NCBI RefSeq assembly: GCF_002162355.1 | Contig: NZ_CP021434.1 | Coordinates: forward strand, 3,464,001-3,528,000 | DNA length: 64,000 nucleotides | Origin: Tumebacillus avium | GTDB taxonomy: Bacteria > Bacillota > Bacilli > Tumebacillales > Tumebacillaceae | Direction of reading: 5' to 3' | Shown here: piece by piece, positions 9,488 through 18,519 of the stretch | Layout of the letters: every line of letters starts with the position of its first letter | Position numbering within the stretch: the stretch's first letter is position 1 | Notes under the pieces: generated by a model | Seen by the model: the letters and a program-made list of their open reading frames with translations, nothing else | What the model was told of the DNA's origin: nothing | Databases searched by the model: none | Program-made: the position numbers and the translations under genes

Positions 9488-9930
9488 CGATCTCCTTGAC
9501 TTCCCTGCAGAAGATCACCACGCTAAAAAACCGCATCACCCAGCAGGCGACTTGGGAATATGCCGAGTCGAAGCGGATACTTGATGCGGAGTATGACAAG
9601 CTGTATACGCTGGCCGAGCAGCACGATGCGGCCAAAGCGGAACTGCATCAGGCGACAGAAGAGCGCATCTCCACGCAGCATTTGCATTCGTGGATTTTGT
9701 ATCTGAACGCCCAGCAGCGCCAGATGCTGCATCAGGCGGAAGTGATCGCGCAGCAGAAAGTGGATTGCGAAGACAAGCATGACCGATTGAAAGGCCGTTT
9801 TCTTGACGAACAGATGTGGTCGAAATTGCAGGAAAAGCGCCGTGAGGAAGTGCGTGCCCATCTGGATAAGCAGGCGCAGGAAGCGCTGGATGAAGCGGCT
9901 GCAGCACTGAGAAGCCGCACGGGGAGGTGA
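9484..9930 (+). CDS. fliJ: Flagellar export chaperone FliJ
   Basis: Small coiled-coil protein that sits in the FliI ring and escorts export substrates. 148 residues, almost wholly helical, with heptad-like Glu/Gln/Lys content and the family start region SLQKITTLKNRITQQATWE. Position between fliI and the MotE-like gene matches the family. Sequence conservation is low in this family, so the call leans on position and coiled-coil character. Confidence 0.9.
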   Translation: MTISLTSLQKITTLKNRITQQATWEYAESKRILDAEYDKLYTLAEQHDAAKAELHQATEERISTQHLHSWILYLNAQQRQMLHQAEVIAQQKVDCEDKHDRLKGRFLDEQMWSKLQEKRREEVRAHLDKQAQEALDEAAAALRSRTGR

Positions 9931-9940
9931 AGAGGGAAGC

Positions 9941-10495
9941 ATGGAAGCGGAACATCGCTACAGCAAAATGGAGTGGCTGTTTTACATCATCATCCTCCCG
10001 CTTCTGTTTACCGCTCTTTTGTCCGGGATCATCCTTCAATTCTTAGGGGTTGACGTGACAGGCAAGATCGCAGGCGCGGCCCGCGAGCTCCCGGTGGTCT
10101 CCTCCTTCTTCCCAGACGAAGAGGGGGCTGTGGTCGATGCACAAGCTGCAGCTGACGCAGCCAAGCAAAAGAAGATTCAGGAGCTGCAAGACCAGGTCAC
10201 CGCGCTTGAAGGAGAAAAACAGCAGGCCCAGTCTGACCTGAAGAAGAAGGACAATGAAATCAACCGGCTCAAAGAGCAGATCTCCGATCTGGAAGCGAAA
10301 GCCGGGACGAAAGACCCGCTGAAAGCAAAAGCGGAAACGTATGCTGCAATGGCACCTGCCAAAGCGGCGCTGGTGATGACGCAAATGTCTGTCACGGAAG
10401 CGAAGCAGCTGTTGGCTAAGATGGACTCAAAAGCGCAGGCGGCGATCCTCGAACAGATGGAGCCGGCGATCGCAGCGAAGATGATGAGCAGCTAA
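9941..10495 (+). CDS. ylxF: MotE/YlxF-type membrane coiled-coil protein
   Basis: 184 residues: a cytoplasmic start, a transmembrane helix near residues 13-35 (WLFYIIILPLLFTALLSGI), a coiled coil near 70-120, and a C-terminal MgtE-N-like domain (APAKAALVMTQM, LLAKMDSKAQAAILEQMEP). This architecture and the place between fliJ and fliK match B. subtilis YlxF and the MotE family. In alphaproteobacteria MotE is a chaperone of MotC; the role in Bacilli is not settled. RBS GGGGAGGTGA lies about 14 bases before ATG. Confidence 0.8.
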   Translation: MEAEHRYSKMEWLFYIIILPLLFTALLSGIILQFLGVDVTGKIAGAARELPVVSSFFPDEEGAVVDAQAAADAAKQKKIQELQDQVTALEGEKQQAQSDLKKKDNEINRLKEQISDLEAKAGTKDPLKAKAETYAAMAPAKAALVMTQMSVTEAKQLLAKMDSKAQAAILEQMEPAIAAKMMSS

Positions 10496-10516
10496 CAGCG
10501 AAAGGAGGTGACAGAG

Positions 10517-11929
10517 ATGGAAATGGCGATTGGAAATACAAGTGTGGCCACAGCAACTGCAGGCGCGGGGAAAACAACGACCGCAGGCGTGAAGTCCGAA
10601 CCTCAAGGTGCGTTTGGTCTGCTCTTGCAGGCAGCAGGCTTGTCCCAACCAGCAGCAGGCACCGAAGAAGGCGCTGTCGATCAGGAAGATCTGATGGCCG
10701 CTTTGGCGGCGCTCGCAGGAGGCTTGTCCCCGCTGCTTCTGGCCGCTCTGAACCAGCCGGAAATCACGGCGGAAGGCACAGAGCAAGGACTGACCTTGAC
10801 CGTGCAAACGGAACAAGGCGCCGTGTCGCTTTTGCTGAAAGACCTGCCGCTGAACAACTCCGAACTTGCTGCGGTCTTACAGGAATTCGGCGCAGCACCG
10901 GAACTTTTGACTGTCTTGTCTAAAGAGCCGCAAGGAAATCCGATCGAAACGTTAAAACTGCATCCGCAACTGATGCCGGAGCTTGGAAACGCGCTGACCC
11001 AGATGGTGCAGACGCTGACCGCCGCACCGCAGCTGATGGTGCAGGAAACGCATACGGCCGTGCTTTTTCAAAGCTTGATGCAATCGGTGCAGATCGAGAC
11101 GGTGCAGGAAAAGCAAACGGCTGCAACCGGTGAGGAAGGGGCAGATCTCGCAGTGCCGGCGAAAGGCAACAGCTTGCTTGGCAAACTGCAGGCGACGATG
11201 TCGATGCACACGCTGCAAGCAGCTTTGACTCTTGCTGAAGCGGCCGTCACATCGCAAGCCCAAACGGCTGAAGGTACCGCGGGAGCCGTGCTTCATGCAT
11301 CGGCACCGGCAGCAGGCGTCAATGCTGAAGAGCTGGCGTCAGCGGGCAAGCCCGCACCGGATGCTTCGCAGAAAGCTGCGGATGCACAGCCTTCCGCAGG
11401 GGTTGCGGTCAACCAGACCTACCAGCAGCTTCCTGAGCGTCATTTGAAGCTGGAGCCGGTCGTCACCATGCGCGCCGATCAATTCCGCTCGGAGTTGACC
11501 GCGAACGTGGTCAAACGCGCTACGCTGATCGAAGCGCCGGGCCGCCATGAATTCCGCATCATCCTGGAACCGCAGGGACTGGGGGAAGTGGAAGTGCGCA
11601 TCCAGTCGGTGAACAAACAGATCTCCGTGCAATTGATCGCCGATTCTCAAGCATCGAAAGGCATGCTCGATTCGGCGCTGGCCGGCCTGAAACTGCAATT
11701 GCAGGCACAGGGCATCCAGTATGACCGCATCGAGGTCCAGACCGCTGCGAACAACACCGATTTGGGCTCCGGACTCCCGGAACACCGCGGATCGGGCCAG
11801 CAGGCACGCGAGCAGCAGCAAGGCGGACAATCGCGCGTTGCAGCCACTGACACCTTTACTTTGAGCGAAGGTGAAGCAGAGCTTCTTGACCCGCTTTTGA
11901 ACCCGGACAGCATCGACGTCACCGCGTAG
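10517..11929 (+). CDS. fliK: Flagellar hook-length control protein FliK
   Basis: Secreted molecular ruler that switches the export gate from hook to filament substrates. 470 residues. ATG 10517 sits 8 bases behind AGGAGG; an in-frame GTG at 10508 overlaps that site and was rejected. The long N-terminal part is Ala/Gln/Thr-rich and poorly conserved, as usual. The C-terminal hook-control domain (about 310-410) has EFRIILEPQGLGEVEVRI and GLKLQLQAQGIQYDRIEV, the FliK signature. The size agrees with the family. Confidence 0.92.
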   Translation: MEMAIGNTSVATATAGAGKTTTAGVKSEPQGAFGLLLQAAGLSQPAAGTEEGAVDQEDLMAALAALAGGLSPLLLAALNQPEITAEGTEQGLTLTVQTEQGAVSLLLKDLPLNNSELAAVLQEFGAAPELLTVLSKEPQGNPIETLKLHPQLMPELGNALTQMVQTLTAAPQLMVQETHTAVLFQSLMQSVQIETVQEKQTAATGEEGADLAVPAKGNSLLGKLQATMSMHTLQAALTLAEAAVTSQAQTAEGTAGAVLHASAPAAGVNAEELASAGKPAPDASQKAADAQPSAGVAVNQTYQQLPERHLKLEPVVTMRADQFRSELTANVVKRATLIEAPGRHEFRIILEPQGLGEVEVRIQSVNKQISVQLIADSQASKGMLDSALAGLKLQLQAQGIQYDRIEVQTAANNTDLGSGLPEHRGSGQQAREQQQGGQSRVAATDTFTLSEGEAELLDPLLNPDSIDVTA

Positions 11930-11943
11930 AAGGAGTGGGAACC

Positions 11944-12354
11944 ATGGCAAACAGCATTCAAATTGACAACTCGCACCGCTACGAATCACGCCCGGAAACA
12001 ACTCCCAAGCGTGAACTCGACCGCGATGCATTCTTGAAAATTCTCGTCACACAGCTGGCGAACCAAGATCCGACGCAGCCGTTGCAAGACCGTGAGTTTA
12101 TCGCCCAGATGGCGCAGTTCTCCTCGCTTGAGCAGATGAACAAAGTCGCCATTTCCAACCTGCAGGTCGTGCAGATGAACGCGATGACGCTCGGCGCACA
12201 GCTGCTCGGCAACACCGTCTCGTATGCAAACGACAATGGGGAGACCGTAACCGGCAAAGTGACAGCAGTCAAGACGGTAGACGGTACAGTCAGAGTGCAG
12301 GTGGGCGATGATCTGATCGATCTGAACGCCATCGAGACAGTGCAAGCTGAATAA
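11944..12354 (+). CDS. flgD: Flagellar hook-assembly cap protein FlgD
   Basis: Hook scaffolding cap needed for FlgE polymerisation. 136 residues, the short Bacilli form. The core motif RDAFLKILVTQLANQDPTQP with MAQFSSLEQMNKV is diagnostic. ATG 11944 lies 8 bases behind AAGGAG; the in-frame GTG at 11935 falls within that site and is not favoured. Follows fliK by 14 bases. Confidence 0.95.
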   Translation: MANSIQIDNSHRYESRPETTPKRELDRDAFLKILVTQLANQDPTQPLQDREFIAQMAQFSSLEQMNKVAISNLQVVQMNAMTLGAQLLGNTVSYANDNGETVTGKVTAVKTVDGTVRVQVGDDLIDLNAIETVQAE

Positions 12355-12377
12355 CCTTCGAGCAGGGGGTGGGGAAC

Positions 12378-12773
12378 GTGAGCCAAGAATGGCTTTTGCG
12401 GCCGTTGTCGCAACCGATCACTCCGAAGCGGGAGATCGGCACGGGAATCACAAGACCGAAGATACCAGGGGGAAGTTCCTTTCAAGAGGAGCTGAACAAA
12501 GTCCTTGCCAAACAGCAGCAGGCGGTCACCTTTTCCGGACATGCTCTTGAGCGCTTGCGGGTGCGTAACATCTCGCTGACGCAAGATGACCTCAACCGGC
12601 TGGGAAAAGCGATCGACAAAGTCGCTGCCAAGGGCGGACGCGAATCGCTGGTGGTGTACAAAGACACCGCCTACGTGATCTCGGTGAAGAACCGCACGGT
12701 GATCACCGCCGTCGATTCCGCGCATATGAACGACCACGTGTTTACACAGATCGACAGCGCAGTATTTGCTTAA
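12378..12773 (+). CDS. Small flagellar operon protein (TIGR02530-like)
   Basis: 131 residues, GTG start at 12378 behind GGGGGTGGGG. The protein contains the block SGHALERLRVRNISLTQDDL followed by RESLVVYKDTAYVISVKNRT, which matches the conserved small flagellar operon family usually found between flgD and flgE in Firmicutes and other bacteria. No signal peptide or membrane segment. The biochemical role is unknown to me; position suggests hook assembly. B. subtilis lacks this gene at the equivalent place as far as I recall. An alternative GTG at 12369 is possible. Confidence 0.75.
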   Translation: MSQEWLLRPLSQPITPKREIGTGITRPKIPGGSSFQEELNKVLAKQQQAVTFSGHALERLRVRNISLTQDDLNRLGKAIDKVAAKGGRESLVVYKDTAYVISVKNRTVITAVDSAHMNDHVFTQIDSAVFA

Positions 12774-12851
12774 ACGGGCCGGACCACAGAGTGGATGCCC
12801 CAGAGCCGCCGACCGACAGACGCGGCACACATACCAAGGAGGGAAACTTCG

Positions 12852-13661
12852 ATGCTTCGTTCTATGTACTCCGGCATTTCCGGGATGAGAGGTTTTCAGA
12901 CCAAGCTTGACGTAATCGGCAACAACATCGCCAACGTAAACACGGCAGGCTTCAAAGCGGGCCGCGTGATGTTCAAGGACATCATGAGCCAGACCCTGCA
13001 AGGCGCAGGCGCTCCGACCGCTCCGTTTGGCGGCACCAACGCACAGCAGATCGGTCTGGGCTCGGCGCTTTCCGCGATCGACACCATCATGAACAACGGT
13101 GCGGCGCAAGTCACCAACCGTCCGCTCGACTTCGCGATTCAAGGCGAAGGGTTCTTCACGGTCGTCAACGACAACGATGAGACGTTCTACACCCGTTCCG
13201 GCAACTTCTACTTTGACAGCGCGGGCTTCCTCGTCAATGGTGACGGCTGGAAAGTGGCTGACTCGAACGGCACGCCGATCGAAGTCACCAACATCGCAGA
13301 CATCAAGTCTTTCTCCTTTGACTCCAAAGGGATTCTGACCACTGTCGACGGTGCTGGCACGATCACCACGTTTGACCCGATCGGCATGACCAAGTTTGCC
13401 AACCCGTCCGGTCTTGAGAAAGTAGGCGGTTCGCTGTTCAAGGAATCTCCGAACTCCGGCGCTCCGACCTTGGCGCCGCCGGGCGATGCAACCGCCGGCA
13501 CCGGCGTTTTGATGGTTGGCTCGCTGGAAATGTCGAACGTCGACCTGACGAACGAGTTTGCTGAAATGATCGTTGCGCAGCGCGGTTTCCAAGCCAACTC
13601 CCGCACGATCACCACAGCGGATGAAATTCTGCAGGAAGTCGTCAACCTCAAGCGCGGTTAA
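12852..13661 (+). CDS. flgE: Flagellar hook protein FlgE (short Bacilli form)
   Basis: Hook or distal-rod type protein of 269 residues. Begins MLRSMYSGISGMRGFQTKLDV with VIGNNIANVNTAGFK, has the core DFAIQGEGFFTV and TRSGNFYFDSAGFLV, and ends with the FlgE/FlgG C-terminal region VDLTNEFAEMIVAQRGFQAN followed by SRTITTADEILQEVVNLKR. At this locus in B. subtilis the 264-residue hook protein is FlgE (formerly FlgG), so that name is used. ATG 12852 has GGAGGGAAAC upstream; an earlier in-frame start at 12795 lies ahead of that site. Confidence 0.9.
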   Translation: MLRSMYSGISGMRGFQTKLDVIGNNIANVNTAGFKAGRVMFKDIMSQTLQGAGAPTAPFGGTNAQQIGLGSALSAIDTIMNNGAAQVTNRPLDFAIQGEGFFTVVNDNDETFYTRSGNFYFDSAGFLVNGDGWKVADSNGTPIEVTNIADIKSFSFDSKGILTTVDGAGTITTFDPIGMTKFANPSGLEKVGGSLFKESPNSGAPTLAPPGDATAGTGVLMVGSLEMSNVDLTNEFAEMIVAQRGFQANSRTITTADEILQEVVNLKRG

Positions 13662-13682
13662 GATCAGAGGTGAGGTGAGCGT

Positions 13683-13913
13683 ATGATCCGAGTCACGAGA
13701 TTCAACCGTTCCACAGTCTATCTCAACGCAACGCTGATCGAAGCGGTGGAAGCCACACCGGATACGGTGATCTCGTTGATCACCGGGAAGAAATTCGTGG
13801 TGGCCGAATCTGTCTCGGAAGTGCTTGATATGATCCAAACATTCTACCGAAACGTCGGGCTTGTCGCCGTGCAAGCCCGACAACTCAACGCGGAGGGAAC
13901 CGATGTTTCGTAA
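13683..13913 (+). CDS. swrD: Flagellar torque/swarming protein SwrD (FlbD)
   Basis: 76 residues beginning MIRVTRFNRSTVYLNATLIEA with ITGKKFVVAESVSEVLDMI, the signature of the FlbD/SwrD family. In B. subtilis SwrD raises motor torque and is needed for swarming. Located between the hook gene and fliL as in that species. GAGGTGAG lies ahead of ATG 13683. Its last 11 bases overlap the fliL start. Confidence 0.92.
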   Translation: MIRVTRFNRSTVYLNATLIEAVEATPDTVISLITGKKFVVAESVSEVLDMIQTFYRNVGLVAVQARQLNAEGTDVS

Positions 13914-14343
13914 TAAGATGCTCAATATCGTACTCATTCTGATCATCGCAGTAGCCCTGCTTGGCATCGTCGGGATTGTCGCTTACAAAACTGTAATCGT
14001 GCCGACTGCCGGTCATGAGGAGGAAAAAGTGCCAACTGCGGCGGAATTATTAGAGAGCCAGATTGAAATCGGTAAAATGACGACCAATCTGGCCGGCGAT
14101 GCGCTGATTCAGGCGACCATCTCCGTTCAAGGCGACAGCGTGGACACGATGCACGAACTGGAAGAGCGCAAAGCACAGATCAAAGACATCATCAACGCCG
14201 TGCTGCATACGACCACTCAAGCAGACATTGAGAAACCGGAAGGCTATCAGGAGTTGAAAGTCCGTCTGGTTCAAGAGATGAACAAAGTGATGCTCGAGGG
14301 AAAAGTGACAGACATCTACATCTCCGACATCGTTGTGCAGTAA
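13903..14343 (+). CDS. fliL: Flagellar basal-body-associated protein FliL
   Basis: Single-pass inner-membrane protein that supports the stator around the motor. 146 residues from ATG 13903, preceded by GGAGGGA inside swrD. Transmembrane helix near residues 8-28 (IVLILIIAVALLGIVGIVA), then a periplasmic-side domain with DALIQATISVQGD and a typical end KVTDIYISDIVVQ. The start overlaps the swrD stop by 11 bases, in a different frame. Confidence 0.93.
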   Translation: MFRNKMLNIVLILIIAVALLGIVGIVAYKTVIVPTAGHEEEKVPTAAELLESQIEIGKMTTNLAGDALIQATISVQGDSVDTMHELEERKAQIKDIINAVLHTTTQADIEKPEGYQELKVRLVQEMNKVMLEGKVTDIYISDIVVQ

Positions 14344-14375
14344 GACAACCCGGTAGAAAAAGGAGGTGATGACAG

Positions 14376-15380
14376 ATGGCTGAGGTCTTGTCGCAAAGTG
14401 AGATTGATGCGCTGTTATCCGCGCTTTCGTCGGGCGAGTTAACAGCGGAAGAGATTCGAAAAGAAGACACCGACCGCAAGATCAAGGTATACGACTTTAA
14501 GCGTGCGATGCGCTTCTCGAAAGATCATATTCGAAGCATCACGCGGATTTTTGAAAACTTTGCGCGGCTGCTCACGACATATTTTTCTGCTCAACTGCGC
14601 ACGTTTGTGCACATTTCGGTCGTGTCTGTCGATCAATTGCCTTATGAAGAATTCATTCGCTCCATTTCCAAAATGACGATTTTGAACGTATTTAACTGCG
14701 CGCCTCTGGAAGGGAAATTCGTCATGGAAGTCAACCCGAACATCGCCTACGCGATGCTCGACCGTCTGCTGGGCGGTCCGGGTCAAGGCACGGATGAACT
14801 GCGCGATCTGACCGAGATTGAAATGACGATCATGGAGCGCGTGTTCGGCCGGGCGCTGGACAACTTCCAAGAAGCGTGGAAGGCGGTCGCCGACCTCGAT
14901 ACGGCGGTCGATCATCTTGAGGTCAACCCCCAGTTCCTGCAGCTCGTTTCACCTAACGAAACGGTTGCCGTCGTCTCCTTGTCGACGAAGATCGGGGAAA
15001 CGACCGGGATGATCAACATCTGTATGCCGCATGTGGTATTGGAGCCGATCATTCCGAAGCTGTCCGCCCACTATTGGATGGGCAGCATGAAGAGCTCCAA
15101 AGATTACAGCGAAGATTGGGAGGCCATCCGTCAGAGCCTCGGTCAAACGCAAGTGCCTCTGGCCGCGGAACTGGGGAATTCCACAATCTCCGTTGGCGAA
15201 TTTCTCTCGCTTGGTGTAGGCGACGTCATCGCCTTGCATCAGGATGTCAACGCCAAAATTCAGCTTCGCATCGGCAACCGTGTGAAATTTTACGGACAGC
15301 CGGGCACTGCACGCGGCAAGGTGGCCGTGCAGATTTCGCAAGCAATAGAGGATGATGAAGGAGTGGGCGCAGATGAATAG
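14376..15380 (+). CDS. fliM: Flagellar motor switch protein FliM
   Basis: C-ring subunit that binds CheY-P and sets rotation direction. 334 residues. The N-terminal CheY-P binding peptide VLSQSEIDALLSAL is intact; the CheC-like middle domain runs about 40-230 (FVMEVNPNIAYAMLDRLLGG); the C-terminal FliN-like surface domain includes VGEFLSLGVGDVIAL. Strong AAAGGAGGTGA site. The last 8 bases overlap the fliY start. Confidence 0.96.
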   Translation: MAEVLSQSEIDALLSALSSGELTAEEIRKEDTDRKIKVYDFKRAMRFSKDHIRSITRIFENFARLLTTYFSAQLRTFVHISVVSVDQLPYEEFIRSISKMTILNVFNCAPLEGKFVMEVNPNIAYAMLDRLLGGPGQGTDELRDLTEIEMTIMERVFGRALDNFQEAWKAVADLDTAVDHLEVNPQFLQLVSPNETVAVVSLSTKIGETTGMINICMPHVVLEPIIPKLSAHYWMGSMKSSKDYSEDWEAIRQSLGQTQVPLAAELGNSTISVGEFLSLGVGDVIALHQDVNAKIQLRIGNRVKFYGQPGTARGKVAVQISQAIEDDEGVGADE

Positions 15381-16692
15381 AGATGTTTTGTCGCAGCAGG
15401 AAATCGATGCCCTCCTCAGACAGAGTGATGGAGACAGCATGGGCTCGAGTGATTTAAAAGTTTCCGATTATCTGTCGGACTTTGAGATGGACGCATTGGG
15501 TGAAGTCGGGAACATCTCGTTTGGCACCGCGGCAACCGCGCTTTCCACTCTGTTGCGCCAGAAGGTGGACATCACGACGCCGAAAGTGTCTGTCGTCGCA
15601 CGCGACCAGTTGAACCACGACTTCCCGTTGCCGCACGTGGCGATCAAAGTCAGCTACACCGATGGATTCGTCGGCGCAAACGTCCTGGCGATTCGCGTGG
15701 AAGACGCGCAGGTGATCGCAGACTTGATGATGGGCGGCGACGGCAAGTCCGCGCCGGCCGAACTCAACGAACTGCACCTGTCTGCGGTGGCCGAAGCGAT
15801 GAACCAGATGATGGGCTCCGCTTCGACTTCGATGTCGACGATCTTCGACATGATGGTTAACATCACCCCGCCGGATGTCGATGTGATGGACTTTGACAAA
15901 CGGCAGTCGGTCAACCTGTTCCCGAATGATGAAGTGTTGATCAAGATCTCCTTCCGTCTGATCGTAGGCGACCTGATCGACTCGCATATCATGCAGCTGG
16001 TGCCGGTCTCGTTTGCCAAAGACATGATCAACAAGCTGACGGGCGGCATTGGTGAAGAACCGGCTCCGGCCGCACCTGCGCCGGAACCTGTCCGCGCTGA
16101 AGCGCCGACGCCGCAGCCTGCCCCGCAGGCCGCAGCTCCGATGCCGGAGCCGCAAGCAGCAGCGCCGATGCATCCGGGATATCCGACGCAGCAGCCGATG
16201 TACGAGCAGCCTGCGCATGCGTATCCGCCGCAGCCGATGTATGCGGAGCACCCGCCCGCGCCGTATCCGCCGCAGTACCCGCCGCAATATCCGCCTTACG
16301 GATATCCGCCGCATGGCTACGGACATGCCGAAGCTGCCGCAGCGCAAGCGCCGCAGCGCCCGATGCCGAGCGTCAATGTGCAGCCGGTGCAATTCGCATC
16401 GTTTGATGAAGGTGCCGGAGCGGGCGGACAGCAGAGCAATCTCGATCTGCTGCTCGATGTGCCGCTTACGATTACCGTGGAACTGGGACGTACCAAGAAG
16501 CTGATCAAAGACATCTTGGAACTCGTTCCGGGCTCGATCGTTCAGCTGGATAAGCTGGCGGGCGATCCGGTCGATATCATGGTAAATAATAAGCTGGTCG
16601 CAAAAGGAGAAGTTGTGGTCATTGACGAAAACTTTGGTGTACGGGTAACTGACATCATCAGTCCGTCTGAGCGAGTTCGCAAATTACAGTAA
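15373..16692 (+). CDS. fliY: Motor switch phosphatase FliY
   Basis: C-ring protein of Gram-positive motors that also dephosphorylates CheY-P. 439 residues from ATG 15373, behind AAGGAG within the end of fliM; an upstream ATG at 15352 is less well placed. Domains: CheY-P binding peptide DVLSQQEIDALL (residues 4-15), CheC phosphatase part with two E-x-x-N sites (EVGNISFGTAATALS and EAMNQMMGSAS), a long Pro/Ala/Tyr/Gln-rich linker (about 225-345), and the FliN-type C-terminal domain LLLDVPLTITVELGRT to the end. The linker is unusually long and Tyr-rich. Confidence 0.96.
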   Translation: MNRDVLSQQEIDALLRQSDGDSMGSSDLKVSDYLSDFEMDALGEVGNISFGTAATALSTLLRQKVDITTPKVSVVARDQLNHDFPLPHVAIKVSYTDGFVGANVLAIRVEDAQVIADLMMGGDGKSAPAELNELHLSAVAEAMNQMMGSASTSMSTIFDMMVNITPPDVDVMDFDKRQSVNLFPNDEVLIKISFRLIVGDLIDSHIMQLVPVSFAKDMINKLTGGIGEEPAPAAPAPEPVRAEAPTPQPAPQAAAPMPEPQAAAPMHPGYPTQQPMYEQPAHAYPPQPMYAEHPPAPYPPQYPPQYPPYGYPPHGYGHAEAAAAQAPQRPMPSVNVQPVQFASFDEGAGAGGQQSNLDLLLDVPLTITVELGRTKKLIKDILELVPGSIVQLDKLAGDPVDIMVNNKLVAKGEVVVIDENFGVRVTDIISPSERVRKLQ

Positions 16693-16710
16693 TTAGGGGG
16701 AAACTAAAAG

Positions 16711-17073
16711 ATGTCTCATAAAATCCTGATCGTAGACGATGCAGCATTTATGCGAATGATGATTAAAGAGATTCTCACCAAAAACGGATATACCGTTGTA
16801 GGGGAAGCGCAAGACGGGGTACAAGCGGTGGAGAAATACAAAGAGCTGCGCCCTGATCTGGTGACGATGGACATCACGATGCCGGAAATGGACGGCATTC
16901 ACGCACTGAAAGAAATCCGCGGTTTCGATCCGAACGCGAAGATCATCATGTGCTCCGCAATGGGTCAGCAGGCGATGGTTATCGACGCGATCCAAGCAGG
17001 CGCGAAGGACTTTATCGTCAAACCATTCCAAGCGGATCGTGTAGTCGAAGCGATCAAGAAAACGCTGAGCTAA
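16711..17073 (+). CDS. cheY: Chemotaxis response regulator CheY
   Basis: Single-domain receiver that carries phosphate from CheA to FliM/FliY. 120 residues. Acidic pocket D9-D10, phosphorylation site D54 (LVTMDITMPEMDG), conserved Ser in CSAMGQ and Lys104 in FIVKPF. Located between fliY and fliO as in B. subtilis. AGGGGGAAA precedes ATG 16711. Confidence 0.97.
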   Translation: MSHKILIVDDAAFMRMMIKEILTKNGYTVVGEAQDGVQAVEKYKELRPDLVTMDITMPEMDGIHALKEIRGFDPNAKIIMCSAMGQQAMVIDAIQAGAKDFIVKPFQADRVVEAIKKTLS

Positions 17074-17111
17074 TTTTTCCCTTGCGTCAACAAAACAGAA
17101 AGGGTGGGGTC

Positions 17112-17738
17112 ATGCGACCGAAACTACGTAGACTTGTTGCCTGGTCAGTTGCTGCGGGAGCCCTCTGGTTATCGTCCCCCCCTCGCGTGTTGGCGGTTGA
17201 GAACAATGTGGAGGACATGCTGAAGAAAGACGCGCCGGCCACGAATTTTGATGTGGCAGCAGGCGACGGCGGGTCGATGATCTGGTCAATCGTGCAGTTG
17301 TTTTTTGCGCTGGGGATTATTATCGCCATCATCTATCTGCTGATTCGCTTCCTTTCCACGCGCACCAACCTCTCACGCGGCAATGTGATTCAACCGCTCG
17401 GAGCGCATACGCTTGCGTCCAACCGCTCTGTGCATGTGATCGCTTTGCAGGATAAAGTGTATGTGATCGGTGTGGGGGACAACGTCACACTGCTCGATAC
17501 GATTGAAGATGCAGAGCAGATTGAACAGCTGAAAGATTCAACGCAGCAGGCAGCCGGGCCGATGTCCGGCACTCCTGGACTGACCGATTTGATCGGTCGT
17601 TTGCGCAAGAAACAAGAGCCGCAAGCGGAAGAGTTACAGGTATCCGACCTGTCGTTTGATGCAGCGCTGCGCGAGAAGTTAAACTCGCTCAAAGAACAGC
17701 GCACTTCGGCTGTACAACCGGAGGATGACAAGCGATGA
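17112..17738 (+). CDS. fliO: Flagellar export apparatus assembly protein FliO
   Basis: Membrane protein (FliZ in older Bacillus naming) that helps assemble the FliPQR export gate. 208 residues from ATG 17112; longer frames would overlap cheY and lack a ribosome site. A signal peptide-like start ends near AVENNVEDML (residues 1-30), a transmembrane helix covers about 58-82 (IVQLFFALGIIIAIIYLLI), then the FliO core with HVIALQDKVYVIGVGDNV. Stop overlaps fliP start as ATGA. Confidence 0.9.
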   Translation: MRPKLRRLVAWSVAAGALWLSSPPRVLAVENNVEDMLKKDAPATNFDVAAGDGGSMIWSIVQLFFALGIIIAIIYLLIRFLSTRTNLSRGNVIQPLGAHTLASNRSVHVIALQDKVYVIGVGDNVTLLDTIEDAEQIEQLKDSTQQAAGPMSGTPGLTDLIGRLRKKQEPQAEELQVSDLSFDAALREKLNSLKEQRTSAVQPEDDKR

Positions 17739-18499
17739 AAAAACTCCAAGTCTTCCTGCTGGTCATCGTTGCTTTGTTTACGTTCGCTTTGGGGACGGAG
17801 CCTGCGCATGCGCAGCAGAGTATCGTGATTCCGGGGATCGATATCGGAGTCTCGACAGCTGACGATCCGGAGTCTGTCTCCACAAGCTTACAGATCATCA
17901 TGATGCTGACGGTGCTGTCATTAGCTCCGTCGATCCTGATTCTGATGACGTGTTTCACCCGTATCGTAATCGTGCTGTCATTTGTCCGCAACGCGCTGGC
18001 GCTGCAGCAGATGCCGCCGACTCAGGTCTTAATCGGACTTGCTTTATTTATGACCCTATTCGTTATGTATCCAACCTTACAGCAAATCAATGATGACGCT
18101 TTGCAACCTTATTTGAACGGTACAATGTCTCAAACGGTAGCATTGGAGCAGGCTGCAACACCACTTAAGCATTTTATGGCCAAACAGACCCGGGAGCAGG
18201 ATTTGAAGCTGTTTTTAGACTTCCGCGATCAGCCGATGCCCGCCACGGTGGAAGAGATACCGATCTCCACGCTGGTGCCGGCCTACACGATCTCGGAGCT
18301 GAAAACGGCGTTTCAGATCGGTTTCATGATCTTCATTCCGTTTTTGATCATCGACATGGTCGTCGCGAGCGTCCTGATGTCGATGGGGATGATGATGCTG
18401 CCGCCGGTCATGATTTCGATGCCGTTTAAGATCCTGCTGTTTGTCTTGGTTGACGGTTGGTACCTCGTCGTGAAGTCACTGTTGATCGGCTACCAGTAA
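17735..18499 (+). CDS. fliP: Flagellar type III export gate protein FliP
   Basis: Core subunit of the export channel. 254 residues. Cleavable signal peptide at residues 1-26 (FLLVIVALFTFALGTEPAHA), typical of FliP, then four membrane segments. Family signatures include LILMTCFTRIVIVLSFVRNA, LQQMPPTQVLIGLALFMT and MSMGMMMLPPVMISMPFKI. Coupled to fliO through a 4-base overlap. Confidence 0.97.
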   Translation: MKKLQVFLLVIVALFTFALGTEPAHAQQSIVIPGIDIGVSTADDPESVSTSLQIIMMLTVLSLAPSILILMTCFTRIVIVLSFVRNALALQQMPPTQVLIGLALFMTLFVMYPTLQQINDDALQPYLNGTMSQTVALEQAATPLKHFMAKQTREQDLKLFLDFRDQPMPATVEEIPISTLVPAYTISELKTAFQIGFMIFIPFLIIDMVVASVLMSMGMMMLPPVMISMPFKILLFVLVDGWYLVVKSLLIGYQ

Positions 18500-18519
18500 A
18501 CGGAAAGGAAGATGAAAGA

